A program made the position numbers and the translations under genes. From Onchidella celtica (lineage: Eukaryota > Mollusca > Gastropoda > Systellommatophora > Onchidiidae), in assembly GCA_963931925.1 (NCBI GenBank), contig OZ007581.1:24194543-24258542 (forward strand): a stretch of DNA of 64,000 bases, in the 5' to 3' direction. Shown here piece after piece: positions 24,900 to 35,998 of this stretch. A model generated the notes under the pieces. That model saw only the letters and a program-made list of their open reading frames with translations. It made no database searches and was not told the origin of the DNA. The first letter of the stretch is position 1; each line of letters starts with the position of its first letter.

Positions 24900-25720
24900 A
24901 ATAAAGTAGTGACTGTTGAGCAACTAAAGGTCGAGACAGAGTAAAATCTTCATCCGTTTACTTTTCAATGTGTTACTTGGTTTTGTGTCTGAAACTATTG
25001 TCATTGCACCGTGGTTAAGGCGTGTAACTGGGCTGCAATGTCACAAAGGCAAATTTCAAAGTATGTGGATCAAAGAAATGTACTAACTAGAAATACAAAA
25101 GTACAAAAATAATATAAAGAGGGGATCATTCTCTGTAACACGGGCAACTTAGACAGACACATTATTTCTTGGTCTGGCTTTGTGATTATGTATGAGATGC
25201 TGTTAGATAAAAGACGGTGACCGTTAGACCTCCAGGTGCACCGTAAAAACAACAGAAGCCGGAGAAACGTGTGGTGGATCATTGTTGCGTTGAGAGAGAA
25301 CAGAAGAGTTCTAACTGTTGTCGGGAGTCAGGGCAGTACCGGGCACGCCGCGGGAACAATAGATCAGTAAAGTGTATCCCGCATAGGGCTTCAATTATAC
25401 GGGATCCGGTTAGCGCACCAACATAATTATATACTATATTATAATTATACTTACCTCACATATAACAAATTTGCATCTCGTTGTTAGTGAAGACTATTTT
25501 GTCACACACAGGATAGATGCTCTCGATCTAACATTGCTCTAGCTTAAAGAAAATCCCCCTAATTCGCAGAATTTATTATGAACATAACAGCGCACATAAA
25601 AATTTGATCTTCAAATAGTAAAACTGGAGAAAAGATTGAGGAAACGCAAGTACAACAAAAGGAAAAAAAATCCCACCAAATGATGTAATAAGCATGTCAC
25701 TGAGTTATGATACGTTATGT
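24900..25720. other. Intergenic stretch, no gene seen
   Basis: It holds diverged copies of a short word (GTTACTTGGTTTGGC and relatives) also found near 14560, 14690 and 24190. Nothing else is recognised. Confidence 0.5.
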
Positions 25721-25726
25721 AGTGAT

Positions 25727-26952
25727 TGTCATGATTCAGATGTTGTTAAAACTCACGCAGAGAGTGAGTTGTTGTTGTTTTACCAGGGCCATGAGAAATT
25801 GGCTGGTGGCCTTGAACGGCCCTCGCGAATTATAGTTGGTGAGTAAATAAATGTAAAGTTAAACTGTTAGATGCACGCTTGTCGGTTTTAATGTTCGTGA
25901 TTAATAAGTAATGGAGTAGGGGTGAAACAAGGTGGGGCTAGTTGACATTGTTAATTATGACTAGACAAGTTTTGCACGTTAACTGGCTGGTAGAATAGTG
26001 CAGACGTATTACTACAATTAAAATGGGGGGAGGTTTCGACCTATGAGATAGCTGAACTAATTGGGCCAGCGGACTAGCACGCTGGGTAGTTAGATAGTAT
26101 AAAACATCGTGTAACGTTCAGATTTAGGCAATACAGACGAGCAGAAGCATCGTGTCGTGAAGTATCTCCGGTTGACCAGTACCTGAACTGTGTGCTTTGA
26201 AGACAAGAAGTCCTTGCTAACGGACTGACTGAGCTCTAGAAAGAAAGGTCTGAGTGGGCTGACCTTTGAAAGCCCACGCTGCGCTATATTGATGTTCGCG
26301 CCTACCAGTAGGCGTGAGCAATGGTAATATATCTTATTTATTCAAGCATAATAGAGATCGGAGATAGAGAGAGAACTACAGCCTCATAGGAAGACTAAGG
26401 AAACCCCAGCTGGCACTCGACCACGAGTGTCCTGTATCATAGATCTATTGCCATAGTATGATTGGAATAATATAGCACATTGTTGATGAATTGAATAGTG
26501 ATTGTGCATAAAATATAGTCTTTTGGCAACGGCTTAAATTACCTACAAGCCGAAGAGTGCTTCTGTAGGCTTTGAACATACTGGGCTCTCCTAACACTCA
26601 AGCCCATATGATTTATGGAGAGTTTGCCTGGCGACTGGCCAGTGGCGGCTCAACTGTCACTTTAAATTGATATCTAGTTTCGTATAATATACCTATTAGC
26701 TATTGATTGCAGTACCTCCATAGTTACATGAATATCATTGGTTAAGTTATTAATTAGAGTTTTTTGGTTTGAATATATACCCCTATTGTCTTTTGTTTTG
26801 TTATTAATATTTATGTAAACTATGGCCTGACCGGCCTGACATATATACGCTCTAGTTATTTAATAATTTTCTTGTGTGGTTGTGTCCGAGTGTGAGTTAG
26901 CTGCCTCTCGTGCAGTCGTAACATCCCCAAGACCCTAACTCTGCACGTGACA
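25727..26952 (+). mobile_element. Solo LTR, family 1
   Basis: It begins TGTCATG and ends CACGTGACA, near-perfect short inverted ends. It is flanked by a perfect 5-bp target duplication GTGAT (25722-25726 and 26953-26957). A promoter-like AGTATAAAAC lies at about 26097, giving the plus orientation. The flanks, once rejoined, resemble the dispersed repeat at about 2700-2800. It is a fossil left by LTR-LTR recombination. Confidence 0.85.
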
Positions 26953-26957
26953 GTGAT

Positions 26958-27080
26958 GCGTTACATGGTGCTCTTCAACGCTTTGTGAAAGTGAATTTCT
27001 CCGTGAGATAATACAGCTCATCTTAACTTATTTTATATTATCTATCTATCTTATCTATCTCACCTTATCTTATCTTATCA
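26958..27080 (+). mobile_element. LINE/SINE 3' tail with TATC repeats
   Basis: GTGAATTTCTCCGTGAGATA, then AATAC...TATC/TTATC repeats. It resembles the stretches near 2765 and 16495 and probably continues the piece left of the solo LTR. Confidence 0.4.
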
Positions 27081-27162
27081 TCTCTCTCTGCTTTCAGATT
27101 GGTTGTCTCTGCTTCTCTGTTTTCAACATGACTCCGAGCCTCCACAGTTTGGCGGACGTGTT

Positions 27163-28323
27163 TGTCACAAATCCCAGACTGGGAGATGTAATAATTATAA
27201 CAAGACAACAATCACGAACGAACAAGTATAACACTTAACAGAACAACCCATCAGACTCACACATTTATTATACATAACGATAAAGATAAAAGTGCAATTA
27301 CATACATTATATTATTGAATTTACTACCGTCCAACGGCCTTATTCCCACATGCACTCTTCCTCGGGTCCACAACCCGGTAGTTACTTTCTAAAGACACTT
27401 CGGCCTCAGCCTCTCCTCTCAGGGTCTTAATAGCACATTAATATTTCACTGGCACCGCAGTCTCTCAATAGCCCCTTCCTATTGCCATAACACATTAGCA
27501 TTCCAATAGCACCTCAACATGGCAATAGCACATTAGCATTTCAATAGCACATCAACATGGCAATAGCACATTATCATTTCAATAGCACATTCACGATCAT
27601 ATATACATCCCTGTCTGTGGCCAGACTGCCACGACTTCATGTGCCTCTACTGTCCTGCACCGACAGCTTCACTCTGGGCCTATGTGTGGCCTCCGGCCCT
27701 ATGCTGGCCTATCCCCTGTGCTCACCGTAGGCGGCGCTCTTCGGCCCGACCCCGGCACCTACAAGAATAACATTACATTGGTATAATACCATACCACTTC
27801 TATTCACTTCACCCCTCCTTACAACTCATGAAGCGTACACACAATAGTTCACATTTCACTCACCAAACATCTTACGGTAACACACCTCCACCGTAGTACA
27901 CAATACTCACTCTCGCTACAAATCCATGAACTCAACTTTCATCTATCGCTCATGGCGCACATTGCTATATACAGTATCAAGGACTTCCACATTCCTCACA
28001 TATACTTATTTACATCATGCTAATAGACGAATATAATACATCAATCATAATTATCAATCATCGTTCCACCTACCAGTCATCACTGGAAAAACACTACTCC
28101 CAAGTCTTCCGACTGCTCTCCTTATGTTCGCCCTCTGGGGCTTTCTCCTGCGTCCGTTCCCTAGGACGTCTTAGTGTGCAGTGATAGTAATACAGCGCTC
28201 TCGCCTCATTCAGACCCCCACCACTCACAACATGCAAGCTCTCCCTTACCCCTTGGCCCGTGGGTTAACTTTATTCTAACCCTCTTCTCCTAACTACTGA
28301 TCCTCGCTCACTCGCTCGTGACA
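27163..28323 (-). mobile_element. Solo LTR, family 2 (same family as the element at 29352-37185)
   Basis: It begins TGTCACAAATCCCAGACTGG and ends CTCGTGACA. A perfect 5-bp target duplication GTGTT lies at 27158-27162 and 28324-28328. Along its length it is the reverse complement of the LTRs of the young element downstream, clearly diverged, so it is an older insertion of a related subfamily. Confidence 0.9.
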
Positions 28324-28989
28324 GTGTTGCTCCGCGGAAGTACAAGTCAGGACTCGCAGATAATTTACCGTAAAGATTTAATATTCTATATATCACATAT
28401 TCTTCATTTTTTTTATTGTGCGAGTGTTTTATCTGTTCAATTTTCCATTTTGTTTTTTCTGTGTTGCTTTTTTTTTCTTGTAAAAGGCACACAACCGAAA
28501 TATTGAGATTTGTTTGTCTTCAATTTTCTTTGCGTTCTATTGTATCGTTTGGATATTATTTCTTACATCTTACATGAAGTTTTACTTCATACAAATCTTT
28601 CTTTTTGCCTATTTTTGACTTTGCTTTAAACCTTGCTGCGGTCGCACAGTCTTTATATGCTTTTTATGATATTCTGTTTTTGACATGTTGCCAAACCAGT
28701 GGACTAAAAGATGTATTCATTCTCTGTATACCTCATACATTTTGCGTACAGTTGATATGCTTTAGGTAGAAGGCACCACAGTGACACAGAATCAACTACA
28801 CTGAAGTAAATTAAAGTTTTCTCATTCAAGTTGATATGGTCTGAGGAGTTGAAAGACAAAGGTCGACAGTACATCAGCTCCAATCGAACTTCGCTAGTCA
28901 GGGGATACAAGCACAACAGAATTAGTGGTTGTTTTATTTAATTCGGTTGTTCCCCTTGTTTTAGTACTCGCCATGGCCTGGTCTTTCAT

Positions 28990-29245
28990 CCGTGTAGATT
29001 TTCAAGTAGTTTATTGGCGCAGCCATGCTTGACGACAGCCGAGAATGGGGTCGACTCATCGGTGGCGACTCGTGGTTTTTGCCATCGCCCTGGGCAATGC
29101 AAGTTTTGTGCCCTGTGACCCGTGGACCATTAGCACTTCCTTAGGCCCTCCCACCAGCCCAGTAGTGTCCCTTACAACCCCCCTCCCCCCACCACCCTCC
29201 CCCAGCAAAGTGGATTGTACGTTACAAAATACTGATGTAATTAAC
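28990..29245. mobile_element. Fragment related to the hAT end near 62946
   Basis: TTTGCCATCGCCCTGGGC and CCCACCAGCCCAGTAGTGTC align at roughly two-thirds identity with 62960-63060. A short ORF here that mimics a secreted peptide is probably just this repeat. Confidence 0.35.
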
Positions 29246-29351
29246 AAAGTAAAATGTATTTAATGCTAGATATAATCAAATCCATTTTAAAAATGTGCAA
29301 TTTTTTTTTTTATCAATTATTTTTTTTTCTTTTGAAATTTCCCTCCCCCTC

Positions 29352-30531
29352 AGTGGAGTGAGTGCAATTAAGGGGATTGCTACAGAGCGGGTGTAGAGTA
29401 AGAAGGACTCACAGTAGACAGCAAGTTAAGCGTGCTGTTGTGAGTAGTGGGAGGGGGTCTGAATGAGGCGAAAGCGCTGTATAACTATCACTGCAAGTTA
29501 GAAGGTCCGACGGGGCGGACCTGTGAATAAGAGCCCAGCGGGCGGACATAAGTGAAAGCAGTCGGGAGACGGATGAGTCTTTCCAGTAATGACTGGTATG
29601 TAGAACGTTGATTGATTATTATGATTGATGTATTATATTATATTCGTCTATTACCATGATGTGAATAAGTATATGTGAGGAATGTGGAAGTCCTTGATAT
29701 TGGATATAGCAATGTGCGCCACGAGCGATAGATGAAAGTGAGTTCATGGATTTGTAGCGCGAGTGAGTAGTGTGTACTCCGATGGAAGTGTGTTACCGTA
29801 AGATGTGTGGTGAGTGAAAGGTGAACTAGTGTGTGTACGCTCATGGATTGTAAGGAGAGGTGGAGCGAATAGAAATGGTAGGGTATTATACCGATGTAAT
29901 GTTATTCTTGTAGGTGTCGGGGACGGGCCGAAGAGCCACCTCGATGAGCACAAGTGATAGGCCAGCATGGGGCCGGAGGCCATACATAGGCCAGAAGTGA
30001 GACTGTCAGTGCAGGACAGTAGAGGCACATAAAGTCGTGGCAGTCAGGCCACGGACAGGGACGTAGATATGAGAGTGAATGAGATACTATATTGTTGCCA
30101 TGTTGATAGGCTAGTGAACTGATACTATGTTGTTGCCATGTTGATGGCTATGGAAATAATAATGTGTTATTGCCCTGTGGAGATGCGAGTGGAATATTAA
30201 GGTGTATGACAATAGAAAGGGGATACTGAGAGACTGCGGTGCCAGTGAATCATTAATGTACTATTAAGACCCTGAGGGGAGAGGCTGAGGCCGAAGTGCC
30301 TTTAGGAGTAACTACCGGATTGTGGATCCGAGGGAGAGTGTGTGTGAGAATAAGGCCGTTGTACGGCAGTTCATTTCAATAATATAATGTATGTAATTGC
30401 GCTATTATATGTATAATAATGTTAATAAATGTGTGAGTCTGATGGGTTGTTTTGTTAAGTGTTAAACTTGTTTGTTCGTGATTGTCGTCCTGTCATAAAC
30501 TATTACATCTCCCAGTCTGGGATTTGTGACA
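29352..30531 (+). repeat. Left LTR of the Gmr1-like element
   Basis: Nearly identical to 35999-37185. It ends CTGGGATTTGTGACA, followed directly by the primer-site repeat. Confidence 0.9.
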
Positions 30532-30595
30532 CTGGGGGCTCGTCCGTTGTGACACTGGGGGCTCGTCCGTTGTGACACTGGGGGCTCGTCCTGTT
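30527..30595 (+). promoter_or_regulatory. Primer-binding site, present as three tandem copies
   Basis: TGGGGGCTCGTCC, the form complementary to the 3' end of tRNA-Pro, occurs three times in a tandem unit of about 23 bp (TGTGACAC between copies). One copy is usual, so the triplication is odd. Confidence 0.75.
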
Positions 30596-31538
30596 TACCT
30601 GTGGTCATTTTGACATTGTGTATTCGTATATCTATTTGTTTTTCTGTTGTGCTAGGAATTCGTGCTGTTGTCTTTGTTCGTGGGATGAATGGAAATTTCA
30701 TGATGATATGATTTATGTATGTTTATGAATAATAATATGTATTGATGCATGTATTGCTATGAATAGGTATTAATGTGTATTTAAACTTTCCAGAGTGTGT
30801 GCGTGCAGCCTGAGGAGACGAGCAGCCAGAGCTCCGATTAAAGGGAGGAGTTTTACTCAAAATTTCAAAAATTGAAAGTTAAGTGAAAATTTTGTACCCT
30901 GGATTGAGGGCTGTCTTTTCATCTGTCTGTTTCCCTGTTTTTGCTGTTTTTGTCGTAATCGATTATACGGGCGGTGGCGCGGGTTTGCTGTGGTGAGCGT
31001 AGTTTGTCCTCTTCGGGAGGTGGGCTAAATTTGGAACTTCGTTCATCACAGTGAACAGTTCTGTAGGGACCTGTATTTTTGTTTAGATTGTAGCGTCGAT
31101 ATCTTCTCTGTTCCGCAGGAAGACGTATTCTCTTGTCCCTCCTTCTACCTATCTATAGATACGTTCTTTTTTTTCAGACTCTGTTCTCGTTCGTACCGTG
31201 TTGTGTAATCGGCGTAGTAGGTTGCATTTTTTTTCCATTATAGTTTTTTTTTGTAGAAGCTTTGTCCTAGTCTGGTTCGTTGTCCTTGACGTACTTGTGG
31301 TCCTTCTATTGTATTTCTTCATTCTTGTCATTTCTATTTTCTTTTATAATTAATAGTGCTATGCATTTTATAGATATGGAATTAGTTGTGCTGTAAAGGT
31401 AAATTTCTGAATTGTATTTGGGACAATTGGGTATTGTTATATCTGGTGTGATCTCAGGTCTCTGCTCGTGTCGTTAGTTATCATACCGACAGGTTAGCCG
31501 TTTTTTTTAAATATATACCATAACCATAAATCTGTGAA

Positions 31539-34500
31539 ATGGCGGAACTCCAACAACTAATGAAGTTGGGTAAGGAACTTGGCCTGGAGGGAGAGGAGCT
31601 ACGCGGCTGGATTAAAGAACAGCAGGCGGATTTGCGCGATGAGCGTGCTAAGGATAGAGAGCGAGAAAAAGAGGCTCAAGAGCGACAGAGAGAAGAGGAA
31701 AGAGAGGCTAAGGCTCAGCAACAAGAAAGAGAGGCTAAGGATAAGGAACAGGAAAGGGAGTTTAAGTTAAAGGAGTTAGAAGCTCAGCAACAGGAGAGAC
31801 AGGCTAAGGAAAGGGAGCAAGAGATAAGGTTAAAGGAGATAGAGGCGCAAGTAAAGATTGCGGAGTTAGAACTCAAGAAGAATACGCCAGCGGAAACGGC
31901 TGAGCGGCAGGTACATAATAAAGGTGGCGTTAGGATTAAGCTCCCTACGTTCGACGACCGGAAGGACGACATAGACGCCTTCCTTTACAGGTTCGAGCTG
32001 AACGCACAATTGCAATGGGGGGAAAATAAGGAATTATGGGCCACGTACCTGGCGTCTCTACTGCAGGGGCGAGCGTTAACCTACTTTAAAGAGCTACAGC
32101 GCGAAGACGTGCAAGATTACGATAAGCTGAAGGCTTTGCTGCTTCGCCGATTTGCGCGTACCGAGGAATATTTCCGGGAGCAGTTTAGGCGAGCACGTGC
32201 AGATACCAGGGAGGACTTTGCTGCCTTCGTCGCGAGACTAACGGAGTATTTCGCGAACTGGGTAGACTTGGCGCATGTGGGCACGGATTTCGCTAAACTG
32301 AAAGACCTAATGATCCGTGACCAGCTGTACGCGGCGTGCCACAAAGATCTGGTGGCTTTCCTGAAAGAGAACGAACCCGCGACGGTGCAGGAGGCGTCTA
32401 AGTTGGCGGAGGCATACCGTACGGCGCATCCGTCCAAACCAGTCGCCAGGGCGTACGTCCAAGATGCTGGGTACGTCGCCGTTGTCGAGGGGTCGCCGGC
32501 AGGACTTAGGGACAGGTCGCGTCAGCGTGGTGCCTATAGCGGGCAAGCCCAGGGGCAGCGTAGGGGCTATCACCAATCACCGGCATATGGATCCGGTAAG
32601 TTTGACCGAGCAGGAGGGCTAGGTCGCGGTAATGGCCGGGGGCGAGTTGTGACCTTTGCCGATGACCGACGGCATAGGGACTCTAGTTCCGGTCGCGAGG
32701 GGTCACGGGGACCCAGGCCTAGGGCAGCACAGGGAGCGGAGTGTTGGACTTGCGGACGCGTGGGTCACTTTTCGCGCGAGTGTAGGGCCGCGAAGTGTTG
32801 GAACTGCGGAAGAGCAGATCACATCAGCGTGAACTGCCCTGCAGGTAGGATAGCGGCGAACGTGGACAGTAGCTCCAGTCCATGTTCCCCAAATAAATTT
32901 CATCATGCGGCTGCGTGTGTTACATCGGACAACGGAGGCGGACAGTATTCTAAGTGTCCCAGTTGTGAGAAGTTATTATCTTCCGGTGTTTTACCTTGTG
33001 GGAGAAAGATCCCCGTTATAAATTCATGTCATACAGGAGGTGGTCTTAGGGTTTATCCGGGGTTTGTTGGGGACGAACCGGTCTCGGTTTTACGAGATAC
33101 AGGATCTACCGTTGTGGGAGTGCATAGGGATTGCATTCGGGATTCACAGCTTACAGGTGAGACTGTCCCGTGCATCCAATTTTCGGGGGCCATTGAGAAA
33201 TTACCCATGGCAAGAATAATGATAGATACACCTTTCCTTAGCGGGGAAGTCGAAGCAGTCGTTGGTTGTTTTCCAGGCGCCCAGCTCATCATTGGGAATG
33301 TATCACGGGTGGTTTCCCCTTCCGATGAGAACGTGCAAGCATGGTCGCAATCAAAAGGTATTGACTTTTGCGCCGCGGTCGAAACACGTCGACGGGTAGC
33401 TGATAAAGATAAGATTAGACCTTTGGCGACGCCAGCGGTCAACCTAGATATCACGCCAGAGCGCTTGGCGAGATTACAAAGGGAGGATCCATCATTAAAC
33501 CCATGTTTTGGGGAAGCGCGAACCGAGAAAACGAGGAGATATAAGAACGGGTCGTCCTCCTTTTTTGTCCAGGGGGGCATTCTGTTCCGTATGTACGTCA
33601 CGGTGGCTTCCGTTCAAAAGCAGGTCGTCGTGCCACGGTCGTTAATTGCTACAGTATTGCGTCTGGCCCATGATGTTCCATTAGCGGGCCACATGGGAAG
33701 TGCTAGAACCAAGGAGAGAGTTCTGAAATATTTTTATTGGCCATCGATACATAGAGATGTAGGGTTGTATTGTAAGACGTGCAGTGCGTGCCAAAAGACG
33801 ACGCATAAGGCTCGTACACCCCAGGCTCCTCGTCAGAATATAGCAGAAGAAGCTTCGAGTATTGCTTCAAAAAGAGCAAAAGACTATAAAGATAGAGGTT
33901 CCAAACTGAGAATTTTTAAGCCAGGAGACAAGGTTCTGTTGTTGTTACCTACGGACCATAATAAGTTATTGATGACATGGAAAGGCCCTTATGTTATTGA
34001 GCGAGTTGTTTCAAAGGTAGATTACGCTATCCACATTGATGGAGCGAGTAAGGTTTTCCATGTTAATATGCTACAGAGATTTTATGAGAGACCACAGTAT
34101 CTGTGTGCACAGACAAGACCAGAGGAGACTGTCTTCTCTACTGCTTGTACGGGGGTCGTAGACCAGTTGGACAGTGACGTAAGCGACACCGACGCGCAGG
34201 AAGAGTTACAAATTCAATTGCCGGAGTTAACTGCGACACAAGGTTACAGGGACGTTAAAATTAACCCTGACCTTACGAGTTCAAGGAGTAGGGAACTTGA
34301 GACCCTGTTAGCGTCATTCCCGGACGTTGTTACGGATTTGCCGGGTCGCACTACGGTGATCCAGCACCAAATAAAGTTGACTTCGGATAAGCCAGTATTT
34401 CTTAAACCGTATCCGCTGCCTTTTTCTTCGAGAGATAGAGTCATAAAGGAAGTTGAGTCAATGTTGAAGTTAGATGTGATAGAACCATCAACATCGCCGT

Positions 34501-35642
34501 ATTCATCACCCATCGTCCTCGTGAAAAAACTTGATGGATCGGTGCGGTTCTGTATTGATTTTCGAAGATTGAACACTATTACGGTAGGCGATAGGGAGCC
34601 TATCCCGTTTCAGGAGGAATTAATAGCTTCATTGGCCGGGTCCACGTGGTTTTCCAAGATAGATTTGACGAAAGGGTATTGGGAAATTCCGCTTACTGAG
34701 GAGTCTAAACAATACACGGCGTTCCAAACGCCCATGGGATTATTCCAATTTAAGGTCATGCCATTTGGGTTGGTAAACGCGCCAGCGACGTTTGCACGAT
34801 TAATGAGACTAGTGTTGAAGGACATACCTAATGTCGTGTCATTCTTTGACGATATAGCATGCCATACGTCGACATGGTCTGATCATATTCAGACACTAAC
34901 AGTAATTTTTCAACGATTACGTCATTTTGGGTTAACTGCTAAACCCGCAAAGATGGATTTGGCATGTCCAGAGATAGTATTCTTAGGACATATTGTGGGT
35001 AGAGGTGTTCAGAGACCTGAAGAAACAAAAATTGACAAGTTAGTAGGGTTGCAAATCCCTAAAACAAAGAAACAAGTCAGAAGCTTAGTGGGAATTTTAA
35101 ATTATTACAGAAAGTTCATTCCAAATTTTTCCTCCTTGTCATCTTCTCTTACTGACCTTACTAAGAAGGGACAACCCGATAAGGTCCAGTGGACGTCTGA
35201 ATGTCAGACAGCATTTGATAATTTGGTGACAGCATTATCATCGTCACCCATTCTGATATTACCCGATTTTCGATCTAATTTTATCCTCAGAACGGATGCG
35301 TCGGACTCTGGTGTCGGCGCTTGTCTTCTACAGGAGAAGAACGAATGTCTCCATCCTGTATGTTATGTCAGTAGGAAGTTATTGCAGAGAGAAAGAAAGT
35401 ATTCTGTGATAGAGCGTGAGTGTCTTGCCATTGTCTGGTCCGTCCAGAAACTAGGACGTTATCTCATGGGACGAGAATTTTGTATCCAGACAGACCACAA
35501 GCCACTGACATTTTTGTCGAAGAACCGTTCGTCCAGCCCACGCTTGTCTAGATGGGCATTGGCTTTGCAGCCGTATACCTTCGTTATTCAACCAATTCCA
35601 GGAACCAGCAATCATATCGCCGACTACCTTAGTCGAGCCTAG
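31539..35642 (+). CDS. Gag-Pol frame of the Gmr1-like retrotransposon (fossil)
   Basis: The frame opens at MAELQQLMKLGKELG. A long charged coiled coil covers about residues 30-120. A gag-like domain follows, then two CCHC knuckles (CWTCGRVGHFSREC and CWNCGRADHISVNC, about 405-435). Next come an aspartic protease motif (DTGSTVVG, about 517), an integrase-type segment with an H2C2-like finger, a reverse transcriptase (YSSPIVLVKK, FCIDFRRLN, MPFGLVNAPATF, FFDDIA) and an RNase H (TDASDSGVGACLL). Integrase before reverse transcriptase is the order of the Gmr1 group, unlike most Ty3/gypsy elements. The element is not whole. Confidence 0.88.
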   Translation: MAELQQLMKLGKELGLEGEELRGWIKEQQADLRDERAKDREREKEAQERQREEEREAKAQQQEREAKDKEQEREFKLKELEAQQQERQAKEREQEIRLKEIEAQVKIAELELKKNTPAETAERQVHNKGGVRIKLPTFDDRKDDIDAFLYRFELNAQLQWGENKELWATYLASLLQGRALTYFKELQREDVQDYDKLKALLLRRFARTEEYFREQFRRARADTREDFAAFVARLTEYFANWVDLAHVGTDFAKLKDLMIRDQLYAACHKDLVAFLKENEPATVQEASKLAEAYRTAHPSKPVARAYVQDAGYVAVVEGSPAGLRDRSRQRGAYSGQAQGQRRGYHQSPAYGSGKFDRAGGLGRGNGRGRVVTFADDRRHRDSSSGREGSRGPRPRAAQGAECWTCGRVGHFSRECRAAKCWNCGRADHISVNCPAGRIAANVDSSSSPCSPNKFHHAAACVTSDNGGGQYSKCPSCEKLLSSGVLPCGRKIPVINSCHTGGGLRVYPGFVGDEPVSVLRDTGSTVVGVHRDCIRDSQLTGETVPCIQFSGAIEKLPMARIMIDTPFLSGEVEAVVGCFPGAQLIIGNVSRVVSPSDENVQAWSQSKGIDFCAAVETRRRVADKDKIRPLATPAVNLDITPERLARLQREDPSLNPCFGEARTEKTRRYKNGSSSFFVQGGILFRMYVTVASVQKQVVVPRSLIATVLRLAHDVPLAGHMGSARTKERVLKYFYWPSIHRDVGLYCKTCSACQKTTHKARTPQAPRQNIAEEASSIASKRAKDYKDRGSKLRIFKPGDKVLLLLPTDHNKLLMTWKGPYVIERVVSKVDYAIHIDGASKVFHVNMLQRFYERPQYLCAQTRPEETVFSTACTGVVDQLDSDVSDTDAQEELQIQLPELTATQGYRDVKINPDLTSSRSRELETLLASFPDVVTDLPGRTTVIQHQIKLTSDKPVFLKPYPLPFSSRDRVIKEVESMLKLDVIEPSTSPYSSPIVLVKKLDGSVRFCIDFRRLNTITVGDREPIPFQEELIASLAGSTWFSKIDLTKGYWEIPLTEESKQYTAFQTPMGLFQFKVMPFGLVNAPATFARLMRLVLKDIPNVVSFFDDIACHTSTWSDHIQTLTVIFQRLRHFGLTAKPAKMDLACPEIVFLGHIVGRGVQRPEETKIDKLVGLQIPKTKKQVRSLVGILNYYRKFIPNFSSLSSSLTDLTKKGQPDKVQWTSECQTAFDNLVTALSSSPILILPDFRSNFILRTDASDSGVGACLLQEKNECLHPVCYVSRKLLQRERKYSVIERECLAIVWSVQKLGRYLMGREFCIQTDHKPLTFLSKNRSSSPRLSRWALALQPYTFVIQPIPGTSNHIADYLSRA

Positions 35643-35981
35643 GGCAAGATTTCAGGAGCTTATACATCGGAGGACAGGAACATTGACAGGATCTGTGTGA
35701 ATGAGTCGACTTTAAAATATTGACATTATAAATATGATATGAAGAATGGTTGATAGGTTGAATGGTTTTTGATTCTGTATTAAGTATTGTGATTAGTTAG
35801 CTATTCATGATGTGACACATATATGCATATTGCAGACCATATTGATCCCCATGTTTTCCCCTGATTCCGGTATTTTATATACTAGGGGAACTGCTAGGTC
35901 AGTTTTTTTAGTGTAGGTATTGCTCACGCTCACTCGTTGACAGTCATCTTGATGCGATTTGAAATTAATTGCATTAATTTT

Positions 35982-35998
35982 TTTGGGGTGGGGGATGA
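35982..35998 (+). promoter_or_regulatory. Polypurine tract before the right LTR
   Basis: GGGGTGGGGGATGA directly precedes the TGTCAC start of the LTR, as expected for the plus-strand primer. Confidence 0.7.

Noticed and set aside
29045-29263. Possible 72-residue secreted peptide with a signal-like start
   Set aside because: The stretch aligns with a hAT-like repeat near 62960-63060 and is proline-rich from low-complexity C runs.
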